From NCBI RefSeq assembly GCF_014202315.1, contig NZ_JACHGN010000001.1:333757-397756 (forward strand): a stretch of 64,000 bases of DNA, in the 5' to 3' direction. The notes under the pieces are model-generated. The model was given only the letters and a program-made list of their open reading frames with translations, was not told the DNA's origin and ran no database searches. Both the position numbers and the translations under genes were made by a program. The stretch comes from Thermocatellispora tengchongensis. GTDB lineage: Bacteria > Actinomycetota > Actinomycetes > Streptosporangiales > Streptosporangiaceae. Shown in pieces: positions 33,187 through 41,108 of the stretch (positions are counted from its first letter, which is position 1; each line of letters begins with the position of its first letter).

Positions 33187-33197
33187 GTCGTTACTCT

Positions 33198-33220
33198 ACG
33201 ACTACTCTCCGTGAGAGTCA
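33198..33220 (-). promoter_or_regulatory. Promoter with TetR-type operator
   Basis: On the minus strand TTGACT, a 17-base spacer and TAGAGT, with the perfect inverted repeat ACTCTC-N3-GAGAGT (33204-33218) beginning within the -35 and filling the spacer. ATG follows 11 bases after the -10. Confidence 0.65.
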
Positions 33221-33299
33221 ATACGCTCGTACAGTTCGCTCGTATGGATCTTCAGGTCGGATTCCCGCGAGCGCGGGCGGCGGGCGTACGGGAGAATCC

Positions 33300-33854
33300 A
33301 TGGCCATGGCGAGGGGTGGCACGGCGGAGACGGCGAAGGTGACAACGGCGGGGGCGCGGACACACGCCGTCATGGGCAGCCCGCTCGGGCCGCTCACGCT
33401 CGTCGCGACCGGCGGCGTCCTGTCCGGGGTCTACATGGACCGGCAGCGCTACCGCCCGGACGAGGCGATCTTCGGCGAGCGCGACGACACGCCGTTCGGG
33501 GAGGTGGTCGAGCAGTTCGAGGAGTACTTCGCGGGGCACAGGACCGTGTTCGACCTGCCGTTGCGTCTGCACGGCACCCCGTTCCAGCTCGCGGTGTGGG
33601 CGGCGCTGCGCGAGATCCCGTACGGGCAGACCGTCACGTACGGCGAGATGGCGGCTCGGCTCGGCCGGCCGGTCACCGCCGCGCGGGCGGTCGGGCACGC
33701 GAACGGCCGCAATCCGGTCAGCATCATCGTGCCGTGCCACCGCCTCGTCGGCGCCACCGGCGACCTCACCGGCTACGGCGGCGGGATCGACAGGAAGCGG
33801 CGGCTGCTGGCCTTCGAGCGGGGCGAGGGCGGCTGGGACGTACGCGGTGCGTGA
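33300..33854 (+). CDS. ogt: Methylated-DNA-protein-cysteine methyltransferase
   Basis: 184 residues from ATG with GGGAG five bases upstream; ATG at 33306 is also possible. The C-terminal domain has FQLAVWAALREIPYGQTVTYGE, the helix-turn-helix ARAVGHANGRNPVSIIVPCHR with the acceptor Cys in P-C-H-R (about 141), and GYGGGIDRKRRLL. Removes O6-methyl from guanine in DNA by suicide transfer to Cys. The first 20 residues are a non-conserved extension. Confidence 0.93.
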   Translation: MAMARGGTAETAKVTTAGARTHAVMGSPLGPLTLVATGGVLSGVYMDRQRYRPDEAIFGERDDTPFGEVVEQFEEYFAGHRTVFDLPLRLHGTPFQLAVWAALREIPYGQTVTYGEMAARLGRPVTAARAVGHANGRNPVSIIVPCHRLVGATGDLTGYGGGIDRKRRLLAFERGEGGWDVRGA

Positions 33855-34145
33855 CCGGAGCAGGGTCCTCCGGTGACAAGCGCTGTTTCCAGCACAAAAT
33901 GACGATAAATCGCCATAAGAGGTGGTAATAGGGCGGCATACGGCGATGAAGTCGTATGAGTGACCGCCTGTACGCATTGCGCAGCCGGAGGCGGAGGTCC
34001 TGCGCCGAGATCAGAGCGAATTGTCGCGATCGGTTCTGCGCCGGGCCGAGGTGCGGCCGGATACCTTGCTAGGCTTCAGAGAACCGTTGGAACCGGGCGT
34101 TGTCTCACCCCGGCAGGTGAGACCGTAAAGAAGTGGGGTCACACC

Positions 34146-34265
34146 GTGAAGAAGCTGCTCGTTCTGGCGCTGATCGCTCTCGGGGGGCTGCTCGTCTGGC
34201 GCAAGGTCCAGGCCGACCGCGCCGAGCTCGATCTTTGGACTGAGGCGACCGGCAGCGACAACTGA
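34146..34265 (+). CDS. DLW-39 family micro-protein
   Basis: 39 residues from GTG. A hydrophobic start KKLLVLALIALGGLLVWRKVQ makes a single membrane helix, followed by the family signature ADRAELDLWTEAT. Conserved small actinobacterial protein usually near gyrA, tRNA-Ile/Ala and the origin; function unknown. The tRNA-Ala 0.9 kb downstream agrees with that setting. The longer ORF in the same frame is not protein-like. Confidence 0.88.
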   Translation: MKKLLVLALIALGGLLVWRKVQADRAELDLWTEATGSDN

Positions 34266-34324
34266 TCGCCGCGGCTGCTGACGTGGGTGCCTCTATAGTC
34301 CACGAGCGCAGCGCTGGTGTCGGC

Positions 34325-35020
34325 GTGTCCACAGCCATACCGATCCGGCTGGCGTGCCTAGACCTCGCCGGCACCACGATCGGTGATATCGCCATGGTCG
34401 AAAGGGCGTTCGCCGACGCGATCGCCACGCAGGGGATCGTTCCCGGGACCGGAGCGTACGCGCGTGCCATGGTGCACGTGCACCGGTCCCGGGGCTGCCC
34501 CAAGATCGACGTCTTCCGCGGCATCTTCCCCGGCAACGAGGCGCAGGCCCAGGCCGCGAACCTGACGTTCGAGCGAGCGTACGAGGAGGCGATCGAGCGC
34601 GCCGGCCTCGTCCCCGTGCCCGGCACCGTCGAGGCCTTGGACAAGCTGCGCGACGAAGGCATCAAGATCGCGCTGATCACCGGATTCAGCCGCGCCACCC
34701 TGGGCAGGGTACTGTCCACCCTTGGCTGGGCCGACAAGATCGACCTCGCCATCTGCCCAGAAGACGCAGGCCGCGGCCGTCCCTGGCCCGACATGGTGCT
34801 CAGGGCGTTCCTGCGCCTAGGGCTGGACGACGTACGCCAGGTGGCCGTGGCGGGCGATTCGGAGAACGACATGCTGTGCGGACGCCGCGCGGGGGCGTCC
34901 GTGGTGGCCGGCATCCTCACCGGCGTACACAGCAAGGAGCGCCTGCTCTCCGGCGGCGCGACTCACATCATCGACTCCGTCGCCGACCTCCCGGCACTGC
35001 TGCTCGACACAGCCGTCTAG
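34325..35020 (+). CDS. HAD hydrolase, phosphonatase-like
   Basis: 231 residues from GTG (34283 is another possible start; no strong ribosome site at either). Catalytic motif I is LACLDLAGTTI, with nucleophile Asp and the atypical D-x-A-G-T seen in phosphonatase-like HADs; motif II Thr is in ALITGFSR; motif III/IV is VAVAGDSENDMLCGRRAG. A helical cap (about 25-95) contains VHVHRSRGCPKIDVFRGIFPG. Likely phosphatase acting on a small phosphorylated metabolite; true phosphonoacetaldehyde hydrolases need a cap Lys that I cannot confirm. A strong terminator follows. Confidence 0.82.
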   Translation: MSTAIPIRLACLDLAGTTIGDIAMVERAFADAIATQGIVPGTGAYARAMVHVHRSRGCPKIDVFRGIFPGNEAQAQAANLTFERAYEEAIERAGLVPVPGTVEALDKLRDEGIKIALITGFSRATLGRVLSTLGWADKIDLAICPEDAGRGRPWPDMVLRAFLRLGLDDVRQVAVAGDSENDMLCGRRAGASVVAGILTGVHSKERLLSGGATHIIDSVADLPALLLDTAV

Positions 35021-35025
35021 AACGC

Positions 35026-35048
35026 GCCCCCGTCCACCGGACGGGGGC
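35026..35048 (+). terminator. Terminator hairpin
   Basis: GCCCCCGTCC-ACC-GGACGGGGGC followed by CCTTCCT, six bases after the HAD stop codon. Confidence 0.85.
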
Positions 35049-35208
35049 CCTTCCTCCCGGCCTCCAGAAGACAGCACCAGGCGGATCACGTCCCCGCCAC
35101 ACCCCCGCGCGGCGCCATTCCAAGTGGCGCGAACTCGCCCCTGTTGCTACCGTGTACGACCGGAGCGGGTCGCCCGGAACCATTTCCGCAGCTCACCACC
35201 CGCTACAA

Positions 35209-35281
35209 GGGGCCTTAGCTCAGCTGGCAGAGCGCCTGCTTTGCAAGCAGGAAGTCAGGGGTTCGACTCCCCTAGGCTCCA
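35209..35281 (+). tRNA. tRNA-Ala (TGC)
   Basis: Full cloverleaf: acceptor GGGGCCT/AGGCTCC, D-arm GCTC-AGCTGGCA-GAGC, anticodon stem CCTGC/GCAGG with loop TTTGCAA (anticodon TGC), T-arm AGGGG-TTCGACT-CCCCT, discriminator A followed by CC. Confidence 0.97.
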
Positions 35282-35293
35282 CCCCATAAAAAG

Positions 35294-35322
35294 CCAGGTC
35301 AGAGGCAACTCCCCTGACCTGG
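35294..35322 (+). terminator. Hairpin after tRNA-Ala
   Basis: CCAGGTCAG, 11-base loop, CTGACCTGG: nine perfect pairs beginning 13 bases past the tRNA, preceded by AAAAA. Reads as terminator or 3' processing hairpin. Confidence 0.75.
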
Positions 35323-35329
35323 ATTCGAT

Positions 35330-35830
35330 CTTCATCCGGCTTGTTCGGGCTATCGTGCACGTTGCGTGCCCGATCTGAGCGGAGCCGACCATCGGCTTGC
35401 CGTTCTCGTCGTAGTACACCCCTGTCCGATCCGATTCGTCGATGAGTACCCGGTGATCATCCGGGCGGCACGCTTCAGGGTGCTCCAGTACTTGATGAGG
35501 GGCGCGAGCGCGGCGACATACTTCGCCAGAAATCGGACGGCGGCGTTCGCGTCGCGGCCGAGGACGGTGCCCGGATTGAAGCCCGGTTCGACCGCGTTGA
35601 AGCGCGGCCGCGGAATCTCACGCGCGGACGCGAGCACGGTGGCGAGGTTGCACTGCTTCGAGGTGGCGTAGGCGTCGAAGCCGGCTTTGGACGAGCCGCC
35701 GGGCTGCCATTCGCCGCGCAAGCTGGCTTCTGCCGGGATGTAGCGCCCGCCGCGGAAGCCGGCGACGACCGCGGGCTTCCACTCCGGATCCTCGGGCCGA
35801 TATTTCCTGAAGACCGATTATCTGGATTCG
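35330..35830 (-). pseudogene. Decayed short-chain dehydrogenase/reductase
   Basis: Minus-strand pieces in different frames resemble the C-terminal half of an SDR: GFRGGRYIPAEASLRGEWQP, then DAYATSKQCNLATVLASARE (the active-site Y-x-x-x-K), FNAVEPGFNPGT, then after a frame change GVYYDENGKPMVGSAQIG. No single frame spans it and the nucleotide-binding half is missing or scrambled further upstream (35830-36110 gives only fragments such as NNTFGHVHGS). A degenerate remnant next to a tRNA gene. Confidence 0.65.
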
Positions 35831-36272
35831 GCCGCGCCGGCCTGGAAACAGCTCGTACTGGCTGGAGCCGTGTACGTGGCCGAAGGTGTTGTTCACCTCC
35901 GGCAGGGAGGACGAATTGGACCGGGAGGCGAGCGCTGGTCGCCAACCGTGCCATCCTCGATCTGATCGCGCGCACGACCACTGGAGGCCGGGCTGACCGT
36001 GTCGGCGTGTCTGGCGACGGTGTCTACCCCGGCCGGGGGCGAGGTTACCAACGACGAGCTGATCGCTGTTTGCCTTGTCCCGCGTGACTTCCACGGCGAG
36101 TGAAACATTCAAAGATCAACTGAATGGGTAACTCCCGGAGTGCCCTCAGCCATGTGCTTCACCATGAGGACAACGGCCGCCGGATTCTTGTGACCAAGTG
36201 GTCTACCGCCGCTAATCGATCTGCGCTAAATCTTTATTGATCATCAAATGCCCGTCCCTCGTAAGGAGAAGC

Positions 36273-36578
36273 ATGCAGAAAGTCACTTGGTTCCGCCGGC
36301 TCGGCCTCGTCTCAGCGGTGGTGGCGGTCGGCCTGGCGACCGCGCCCGTGGCCGCGCACGCCGACGGCTATGACACTCCCCGCAGCGCCACTGCTCTGGG
36401 GGCGGGCAACACCTACGCGGCCGGGTTGGCGGCGGCCGAACAGCGGGCCCGGCAGGCCGTCCTCGCGGTCGGCCACGACTGTACCCCGGGGACCTATAGC
36501 ACGCTGACTATCTATTCCTCTCCGGGTGGCGGCACATGGGTCTTCCAGTCCACCCACAACGCGATGTGCGTCGACTGA
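36273..36578 (+). CDS. Small secreted protein
   Basis: 101 residues from ATG with AAGGAG five bases upstream. Signal peptide about 1-30 (WFRRLGLVSAVVAVGLATAP...AHA). The mature 71 residues have two Cys (HDCTPGTY and NAMCVD) that probably form a disulphide, and aromatic/Gly strands (LTIYSSPGGGTWVFQSTHN). Family unknown to me. Lower local GC in the leader region suggests a well-separated promoter. Confidence 0.8.
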   Translation: MQKVTWFRRLGLVSAVVAVGLATAPVAAHADGYDTPRSATALGAGNTYAAGLAAAEQRARQAVLAVGHDCTPGTYSTLTIYSSPGGGTWVFQSTHNAMCVD

Positions 36579-37062
36579 TCAAGTTTCAGCAGATCGGCCT
36601 CCGCCGGGGTTGCCGGGGCAGGATAGCCTGGCTGCCCGCGGCGGAGGCCGTTCCGCGGTAGGTAGGACATGGCCACGGCACATACGCGAACGAGGGCCGG
36701 CAAGGGGGACAGACCCGAAGAGCGTACAGTCCCATGCAGGTCGTGGACCTGATGCCAGGGCTCACGGGTGTTTGGGCGCGCGTGCGTCCTGGGCGGGCGG
36801 TCCGGCTTTGGCCCAGCAGGCGCTATGGCCGGCCCCGGGAGGGCGCGTAGTGTCCGCTCCACCTCAAAGGCCACCTCCCGTGATCGGGAAGTGGCCCTTG
36901 CGATCTCGTGCAGCATTGGAATACAGCAACGGCTACGAATCCAGTTGCTTACCGAGCCGCTTGAGAGGTTGGAATTCGGACCTGGGGCGAAGCAGATTTC
37001 TGGGCCGTTTGTGAGGGGTAGGGCCGGCCACCTCGCCGAATGAGTCGGCCGGCGGTTCCTTG
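36579..37062. other. Intergenic with hairpin
   Basis: About 480 bases between convergent secreted-protein genes. GGCCAC-C-TCCCG, loop TGAT, CGGGA-A-GTGGCC at 36869-36896 is a likely bidirectional terminator. ORFs here lack support. Confidence 0.6.
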
Positions 37063-37497
37063 TCAGGCCGGGATCTTCTTCTCGTTCCAGGTGTAGTAGA
37101 TGTAGGTGCTGTCGGGCCCGGTCATCGTGCCGTAGGTCTGCCAGAAGCTGTAGGCGCCGGGCGAGAAGCGGAAGACCTTGTCCCCGGGCCGGTCGTCCAC
37201 GAACACGTTCGTGGACCCGTCGGCGGACCGGATCCGTACCTCGATCGTGAATGTCGAGGTGTCCGGGATGTCGAGGCAGACCTCGTGCGTGTACGCCTTC
37301 TGACCGGAAAGGTTGTAGGTACTACCGTCCACCCCCGGCCGCTGGATGTTGGTGGGGACGTAGGTATTCAGAACATAGGTGTACCCGCCCGTGGAGCAGT
37401 CGACCGCGGAGGCCGCCGCGGATGCGGGACTGATGCCGGTGAGCATGGCGCCGAGGACGCCGGTGGCGACGGCGAGAACGGGGATGGTGCGCTTCAT
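37063..37497 (-). CDS. Small secreted protein
   Basis: 144 residues from ATG with GAGGAGAGG upstream. Signal peptide KRTIPVLAVATGVLGAMLTGISPASAAA (broken: cleavage near 30). The mature part is a likely beta-sandwich with two Cys (VDCSTGG and EVCLDIP), RIRSADGSTNVFVDDRPGD and Tyr-rich strands (TYIYYTWNEKK). It may bind carbohydrate or wall polymers, but no family is recognised. Not homologous by eye to the secreted protein at 36273. Confidence 0.78.
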   Translation of the reverse strand: MKRTIPVLAVATGVLGAMLTGISPASAAASAVDCSTGGYTYVLNTYVPTNIQRPGVDGSTYNLSGQKAYTHEVCLDIPDTSTFTIEVRIRSADGSTNVFVDDRPGDKVFRFSPGAYSFWQTYGTMTGPDSTYIYYTWNEKKIPA

Positions 37498-37851
37498 GCC
37501 TCTCCTCATCCGTGCGGTGACCCCCCCAACCAAGTAGTTGAAGGCTGAACTGATTCTGACCCGGTCGCCGTATTTGGACAAGTCCCGGTAACAATGCGTG
37601 CATGTTCGAGTCAAGCGGGTTACGTTAAGCCCTTTCATCGATGAGCCTGGCCTGCTTGTTCTCGGTGAGAGGCGGTTCACGAGGGCGCGTCCTCTTTCCT
37701 GTCGAAGCAAACATCGCCTCACACAGGCACATGCAGCCGAGCCTCGACTACTCTTCTGGTGACTGCTGCGGATCGCGCGCGCTCTGCCCGCGCATGGGGT
37801 GGTCTGACGTCCAGAGAGGGAGCACTGGAGAGGCACCCGCCAGCGCGGGGG
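37498..37851. other. Intergenic, no gene seen
   Basis: About 350 bases between two leftward genes; contains the promoter of the secreted-protein gene (AT-richer at 37530-37630). Nothing else noticed. Confidence 0.5.
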
Positions 37852-38712
37852 TCACTTCGCCTCGGCGGGGACCCGTTCGTCGCCCAGAGGCTCCTCGGAC
37901 TTCTTATTCCGGGCCAGGTAGAAATAGGTCATCGCGCCCAGGAACAACGCGACCGATGTCCACTGGTTCAGCCGCATTCCGAGAATCTCGTTGGCCGGGT
38001 CGACGCGCAGGCCCTCGATCCAGAACCGGCCCGCGGTATAGCCCGCTACATACAGGGCGAAGAGCCGGCCGTGCCGTAGTGCGAAACGACCGCCGATCCA
38101 GATCAGTGCCAGTGCCAGTGCCAGGTTCCACAGCGACTCGTACAGGAACGTGGGGTGGTACGTGGTGACCCCCGGAACGGTTCCCGGGCGGCCGGCGTCT
38201 ATCTCCAAACCCCAGGGCAGGTCGGTCGGGCCGCCGAACAGTTCCTGGTTGAAATAGTTGCACCACCGGCCGATGGCCTGGCCGATGGCGACGGCCGGGG
38301 CCACGGTGTCGGCGACCAGGCTCAAGGCGATGCCTCGGCGGCGGCAGGCGATCCACACGCCCACCGCGCCCATGGCGATGGCGCCCCAGACGCTCAGACC
38401 GCGCCAGCCCGGCCCGGAATCGCTCCAGATCAGGATCGCGTCGATCGGCCGGTGGGGGGCGTCGGGTCCGAAGTACAACTGCCAGTCTGTGACGACGTGG
38501 TACAGCCGCGCACCCACGATGCCGAACGGGAGCCCCCAGGTCACCAGATCCACCATGGTTCCCGGGGCCCCACCGCGATTTCGCCAACGGCGCTCGGCGA
38601 TGACGACCGCCGCCACGACACCGAGCATGATGCAGACCGTGTAACCGCGAATGGGTAACGGCCCCAAATACCAGACCCCTTCGGAAGGACTGGGAATGCT
38701 GGCGAGCGGCAT
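37852..38712 (-). CDS. lgt: Prolipoprotein diacylglyceryl transferase
   Basis: 286 residues from MPLASIPSPSEGVWYLGPLP. Seven membrane helices; the Lgt signature GRWCNYFNQELFG (about 147-159) and GARLYHVVTDW, plus HPTFLYESLWN and GRFWIEGLRVD, are all in place. Attaches diacylglycerol to the lipobox Cys of prelipoproteins; lipoproteins in this window (for example at 803 and 52446) are its substrates. The ATG seems to be the first base of the mRNA (see promoter). The genomic setting, alone and away from trp genes, differs from the common trp-lgt order. Confidence 0.93.
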   Translation of the reverse strand: MPLASIPSPSEGVWYLGPLPIRGYTVCIMLGVVAAVVIAERRWRNRGGAPGTMVDLVTWGLPFGIVGARLYHVVTDWQLYFGPDAPHRPIDAILIWSDSGPGWRGLSVWGAIAMGAVGVWIACRRRGIALSLVADTVAPAVAIGQAIGRWCNYFNQELFGGPTDLPWGLEIDAGRPGTVPGVTTYHPTFLYESLWNLALALALIWIGGRFALRHGRLFALYVAGYTAGRFWIEGLRVDPANEILGMRLNQWTSVALFLGAMTYFYLARNKKSEEPLGDERVPAEAK

Positions 38713-38725
38713 GACAGGCAATCTA
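38713..38725 (-). promoter_or_regulatory. Leaderless promoter -10 for lgt
   Basis: On the minus strand TAGATT, then seven bases, then ATG; no Shine-Dalgarno. This is the arrangement of leaderless actinobacterial genes. The -35 is weak. Confidence 0.45.
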
Positions 38726-39003
38726 GTCCATCCCGCCGCGATCAGACACTCCACCGAGGTTCGTATTCCGCCCCTATATGAACGCGGGCCGTTCCTCTCG
38801 TTGGCGTCGCTTGCTGGACGTTTGCCTCGTGCGCTGTCTCAGCTCATGGGGGCTTGTACAGGTACGGTCCTCTTCGAGGAGTCGCGGCACCTGGGGCGCG
38901 TGTACGAGCGCGATGCGGGCGACGGCGCAGCTCGCTGTCCGGGCGACGGCCTGGGCCGTTGGCGATGTCTTTTGAACGGCGTGCTGCCGCCCATGGGGAC
39001 AGC

Positions 39004-39687
39004 TCATTCCATGCTGTTCGTGGTCGCCCCTACAGTGCGGCCGGAGCGCATCAGCAAGTGGCCGCGGCGGAATCGTTCATCCTCCAAAGGCTCGCGCAAC
39101 ATCCGCGCCACCTCGACGAACTCTTCCTCGCGGGCCAGGTCGGCCAGGTCGTCGATCGGCCACCGGTACGCCGGCGTGACCTTATGGTCGAACTGCGTCA
39201 CCGGACCGCCCTCGGATTCGAAGAAGCCGAGCAGGAGGTGACCACCCGGGGCCAGCACGCGGCGGAACTCGGCGAAGTACCTCGGCAGCTCCGGTGGTGG
39301 GATGTGGATGACGGAGTACCAGGCGAGCAGGCCGCCCAGCTCGCCGTCGGCCACGTCGAAGGCGTCCATCGAGCCGACCTCGAAGCGCAGGTCAGGATGG
39401 TCTTTGCGGGCGATGTCGATCAGCGCGGGAGACAGGTCGATGCCGAAGGCGTCCAGTCCGAGGTCGCGCAGGTGTGCCGTCATGTGCCCGGGACCGCAGC
39501 CGGCCTCGGCGACGGGCCGGGGGCCGGCGGCCCGTACGAGTTCGGCGAACGCGGTGAGTATCGCGCGATCCAGTGGCAGCCGGTCGAGCGAGTCTCGGGC
39601 GAGGTCGGCGTAGAGGTCGGCGACGGCGTCGTAGGCGTCCGCCGGCGCGGTCAGATAGGCGGTCATATAGGGGGAGGATTCGGCCAC
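39004..39687 (-). CDS. SAM-dependent methyltransferase
   Basis: 227 residues (ATG at 39666 also possible). Class I fold: motif I VAEAGCGPGHMTAHLRDLG, acidic loop GIDLSPALIDIAR, motif II EVGSMDAFDVADGELGGLLAWYS, motif III VLAPGGHLLLGFFES (about 150). Methyltransferase_11/25 type acting on a small molecule. Convergent region to its left (38755-39003) holds no gene. Confidence 0.87.
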   Translation of the reverse strand: MAESSPYMTAYLTAPADAYDAVADLYADLARDSLDRLPLDRAILTAFAELVRAAGPRPVAEAGCGPGHMTAHLRDLGLDAFGIDLSPALIDIARKDHPDLRFEVGSMDAFDVADGELGGLLAWYSVIHIPPPELPRYFAEFRRVLAPGGHLLLGFFESEGGPVTQFDHKVTPAYRWPIDDLADLAREEEFVEVARMLREPLEDERFRRGHLLMRSGRTVGATTNSME

Positions 39688-39794
39688 GGCGGACGACTGT
39701 AGTTCATCGGCCGGCCAGAGTCGTCGATCATCGGCCGGTCGGCGCGTCCGTTCCGGTCCCGGCCGGCCGACCGCGACCTCGACGAGTGGGCCCG

Positions 39795-39989
39795 CTACAG
39801 ACCGTCGGGTGCGTTCTCAATGCCGCGGGATTGGCGCTCCTGGTGTGTGGCCTCCCGCAGGCTCGGCACCTGTCGCCTCTCGTGTCTGATCGCCAGTCGG
39901 ACCGCCCAGTAGATGAGGAAGAACAGGGCCACCCCGGGGACGACCCACGCCACCAACAGGATGAGGGCCTCAGTTATCCCAATCGCCAT
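39795..39989 (-). CDS. Small single-pass membrane protein
   Basis: 64 residues from ATG with GGGAGGATCGG before it. One hydrophobic helix (ALILLVAWVVPGVALFFLIYW), then a basic/acidic tail RHERRQVPSLREATHQERQ. Resembles phospholipase-D-nuclease N-terminal-like small proteins, but without a conserved motif. Confidence 0.7.
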   Translation of the reverse strand: MAIGITEALILLVAWVVPGVALFFLIYWAVRLAIRHERRQVPSLREATHQERQSRGIENAPDGL

Positions 39990-40110
39990 CCGATCCTCCC
40001 TCGCAGGGAAAGCCAGCATGCCTGATCGGCCTTTCGGCGTCCACCGTCGGGGTGGGGCGGGCATGCCGACCGCCGGCCGCGTGTACGTCACTGCCGGCCG
40101 GTGGATGGCT

Positions 40111-40140
40111 GAGATGGGATGAGATGGGATGAGATGGGAT
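40111..40140. repeat. 10-bp tandem repeat, three copies
   Basis: GAGATGGGAT repeated three times exactly, 20 bases past the stop of the leftward VOC gene. Confidence 0.95.
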
Positions 40141-40161
40141 CTGCGGCGGCTTCGGGTGGGG

Positions 40162-40572
40162 CTACTGCTGGGTCGGCTGGGTGATCCGGATGTGGTTGCC
40201 GAAGGGGTCGCGCAGTGCGCAGTCGATCCCGTACGGGCGTTCGGTCGGCTCCTCGACGAACTCCACGCCGCGTGCGAGCAGCGTCTCGTACGTCTTCCGG
40301 CAGTCGTCCGTCTGGAAGATCAACGTTCCCAGGGCGCCCTTCGTCAGCAGGTCGCGCACCTGGGCGGCCGTCGCCTCGTCCAGTGCCGGCGCCCCCGGCC
40401 GCTGCAGCAGGATCTCCCGGTCGGGCTTGCCCGGGACGCTCACGGTCAGCCAGCGCATGAAGCCCAGGTCGGCGTCGGTGTTGACTTCGAGGCCGAGCTT
40501 GCCGACGTAGAACTCAAGCGCCTCGTCCTGGTCCAGGACGTACAGCGAGGAAATCGAAATCGCGTTCAACAT
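40162..40572 (-). CDS. VOC-family (glyoxalase-like) protein
   Basis: 136 residues from MLNAISISSLYVLDQDEALEF. Two beta-alpha-beta-beta-beta units of the vicinal-oxygen-chelate fold: EFYVGKLGLEVNTD with LGFMRWLTVSVP, and TLIFQTDDCRKTYETLLARGVEF with DPFGNHIRITQP. Metal ligands typical of the group (Glu in REILLQ and Glu/His region DPFGNHI) are plausible. Function may be glyoxalase, dioxygenase or antibiotic-binding resistance. It lies five bases from the AraC-type gene on the same strand. Confidence 0.87.
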   Translation of the reverse strand: MLNAISISSLYVLDQDEALEFYVGKLGLEVNTDADLGFMRWLTVSVPGKPDREILLQRPGAPALDEATAAQVRDLLTKGALGTLIFQTDDCRKTYETLLARGVEFVEEPTERPYGIDCALRDPFGNHIRITQPTQQ

Positions 40573-40577
40573 GTGTG

Positions 40578-41006
40578 TCACGCTAGTCCCCGGGCGCCGT
40601 CCGGGGCTTCTCCAAAGTTGCTCGGCCGCATCCAGGCCTTCACGAAGCACGTCGGTACGGCCGCCGCGTCGCCGCCCCTGCGGTACGCGCTCGGCGACTC
40701 GCCGACCACGTCGCGGAAGGTCCGGCTGAACGTCCCCAGGCTGGCGAAGCCGACGTCGAAGCAGATCTCCGTCACGCTGCGGTCGGTGCACCGCAGCAGG
40801 AACATCGCCCGTTCGATGCGGCGCCGCTGAAGGTAGCGGTGCGGGGTCTCCCCGAACGTGGCCCGGAAGGTTCGGATGAAGTGCCACTCGGACACGTGCG
40901 CGATCCGCGCGAGCGCCGCGATGTCGAGCGGCTCCGCGTACGCCCGGTCCATCGCGTCCCGAGCCCGTAGCATCCGCCGGTTGGTCTCCTCCACCGCAGC
41001 ACTCAC
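40578..41006 (-). CDS. AraC-family regulator (DNA-binding domain only)
   Basis: 142 residues from GTG. Two helix-turn-helix units of the AraC type: LDIAALARIAHVSEWHFIRTF and VTEICFDVGFASLGTFSRTFRD, with GETPHRYLQRRRIERAMFLL between. No N-terminal ligand domain. Short AraC proteins followed by VOC proteins are a recurrent actinobacterial pair; it likely activates the operon containing the downstream VOC gene. Confidence 0.92.
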   Translation of the reverse strand: MSAAVEETNRRMLRARDAMDRAYAEPLDIAALARIAHVSEWHFIRTFRATFGETPHRYLQRRRIERAMFLLRCTDRSVTEICFDVGFASLGTFSRTFRDVVGESPSAYRRGGDAAAVPTCFVKAWMRPSNFGEAPDGARGLA

Positions 41007-41108
41007 CGCCCCATCACATCACGTACGACATCGTCGTCGCCAACGAGCCGGGCGGTGCCGCGGGGACGACTCAACCCGGCCTTTTCAGGCGGGCGGACGT
41101 GTGGGGGT

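Noticed and set aside
35294-36110. Integrated element at the tRNA-Ala 3' end
   Set aside because: No integrase, no repeat of the tRNA 3' end was seen downstream; only a decayed SDR gene.
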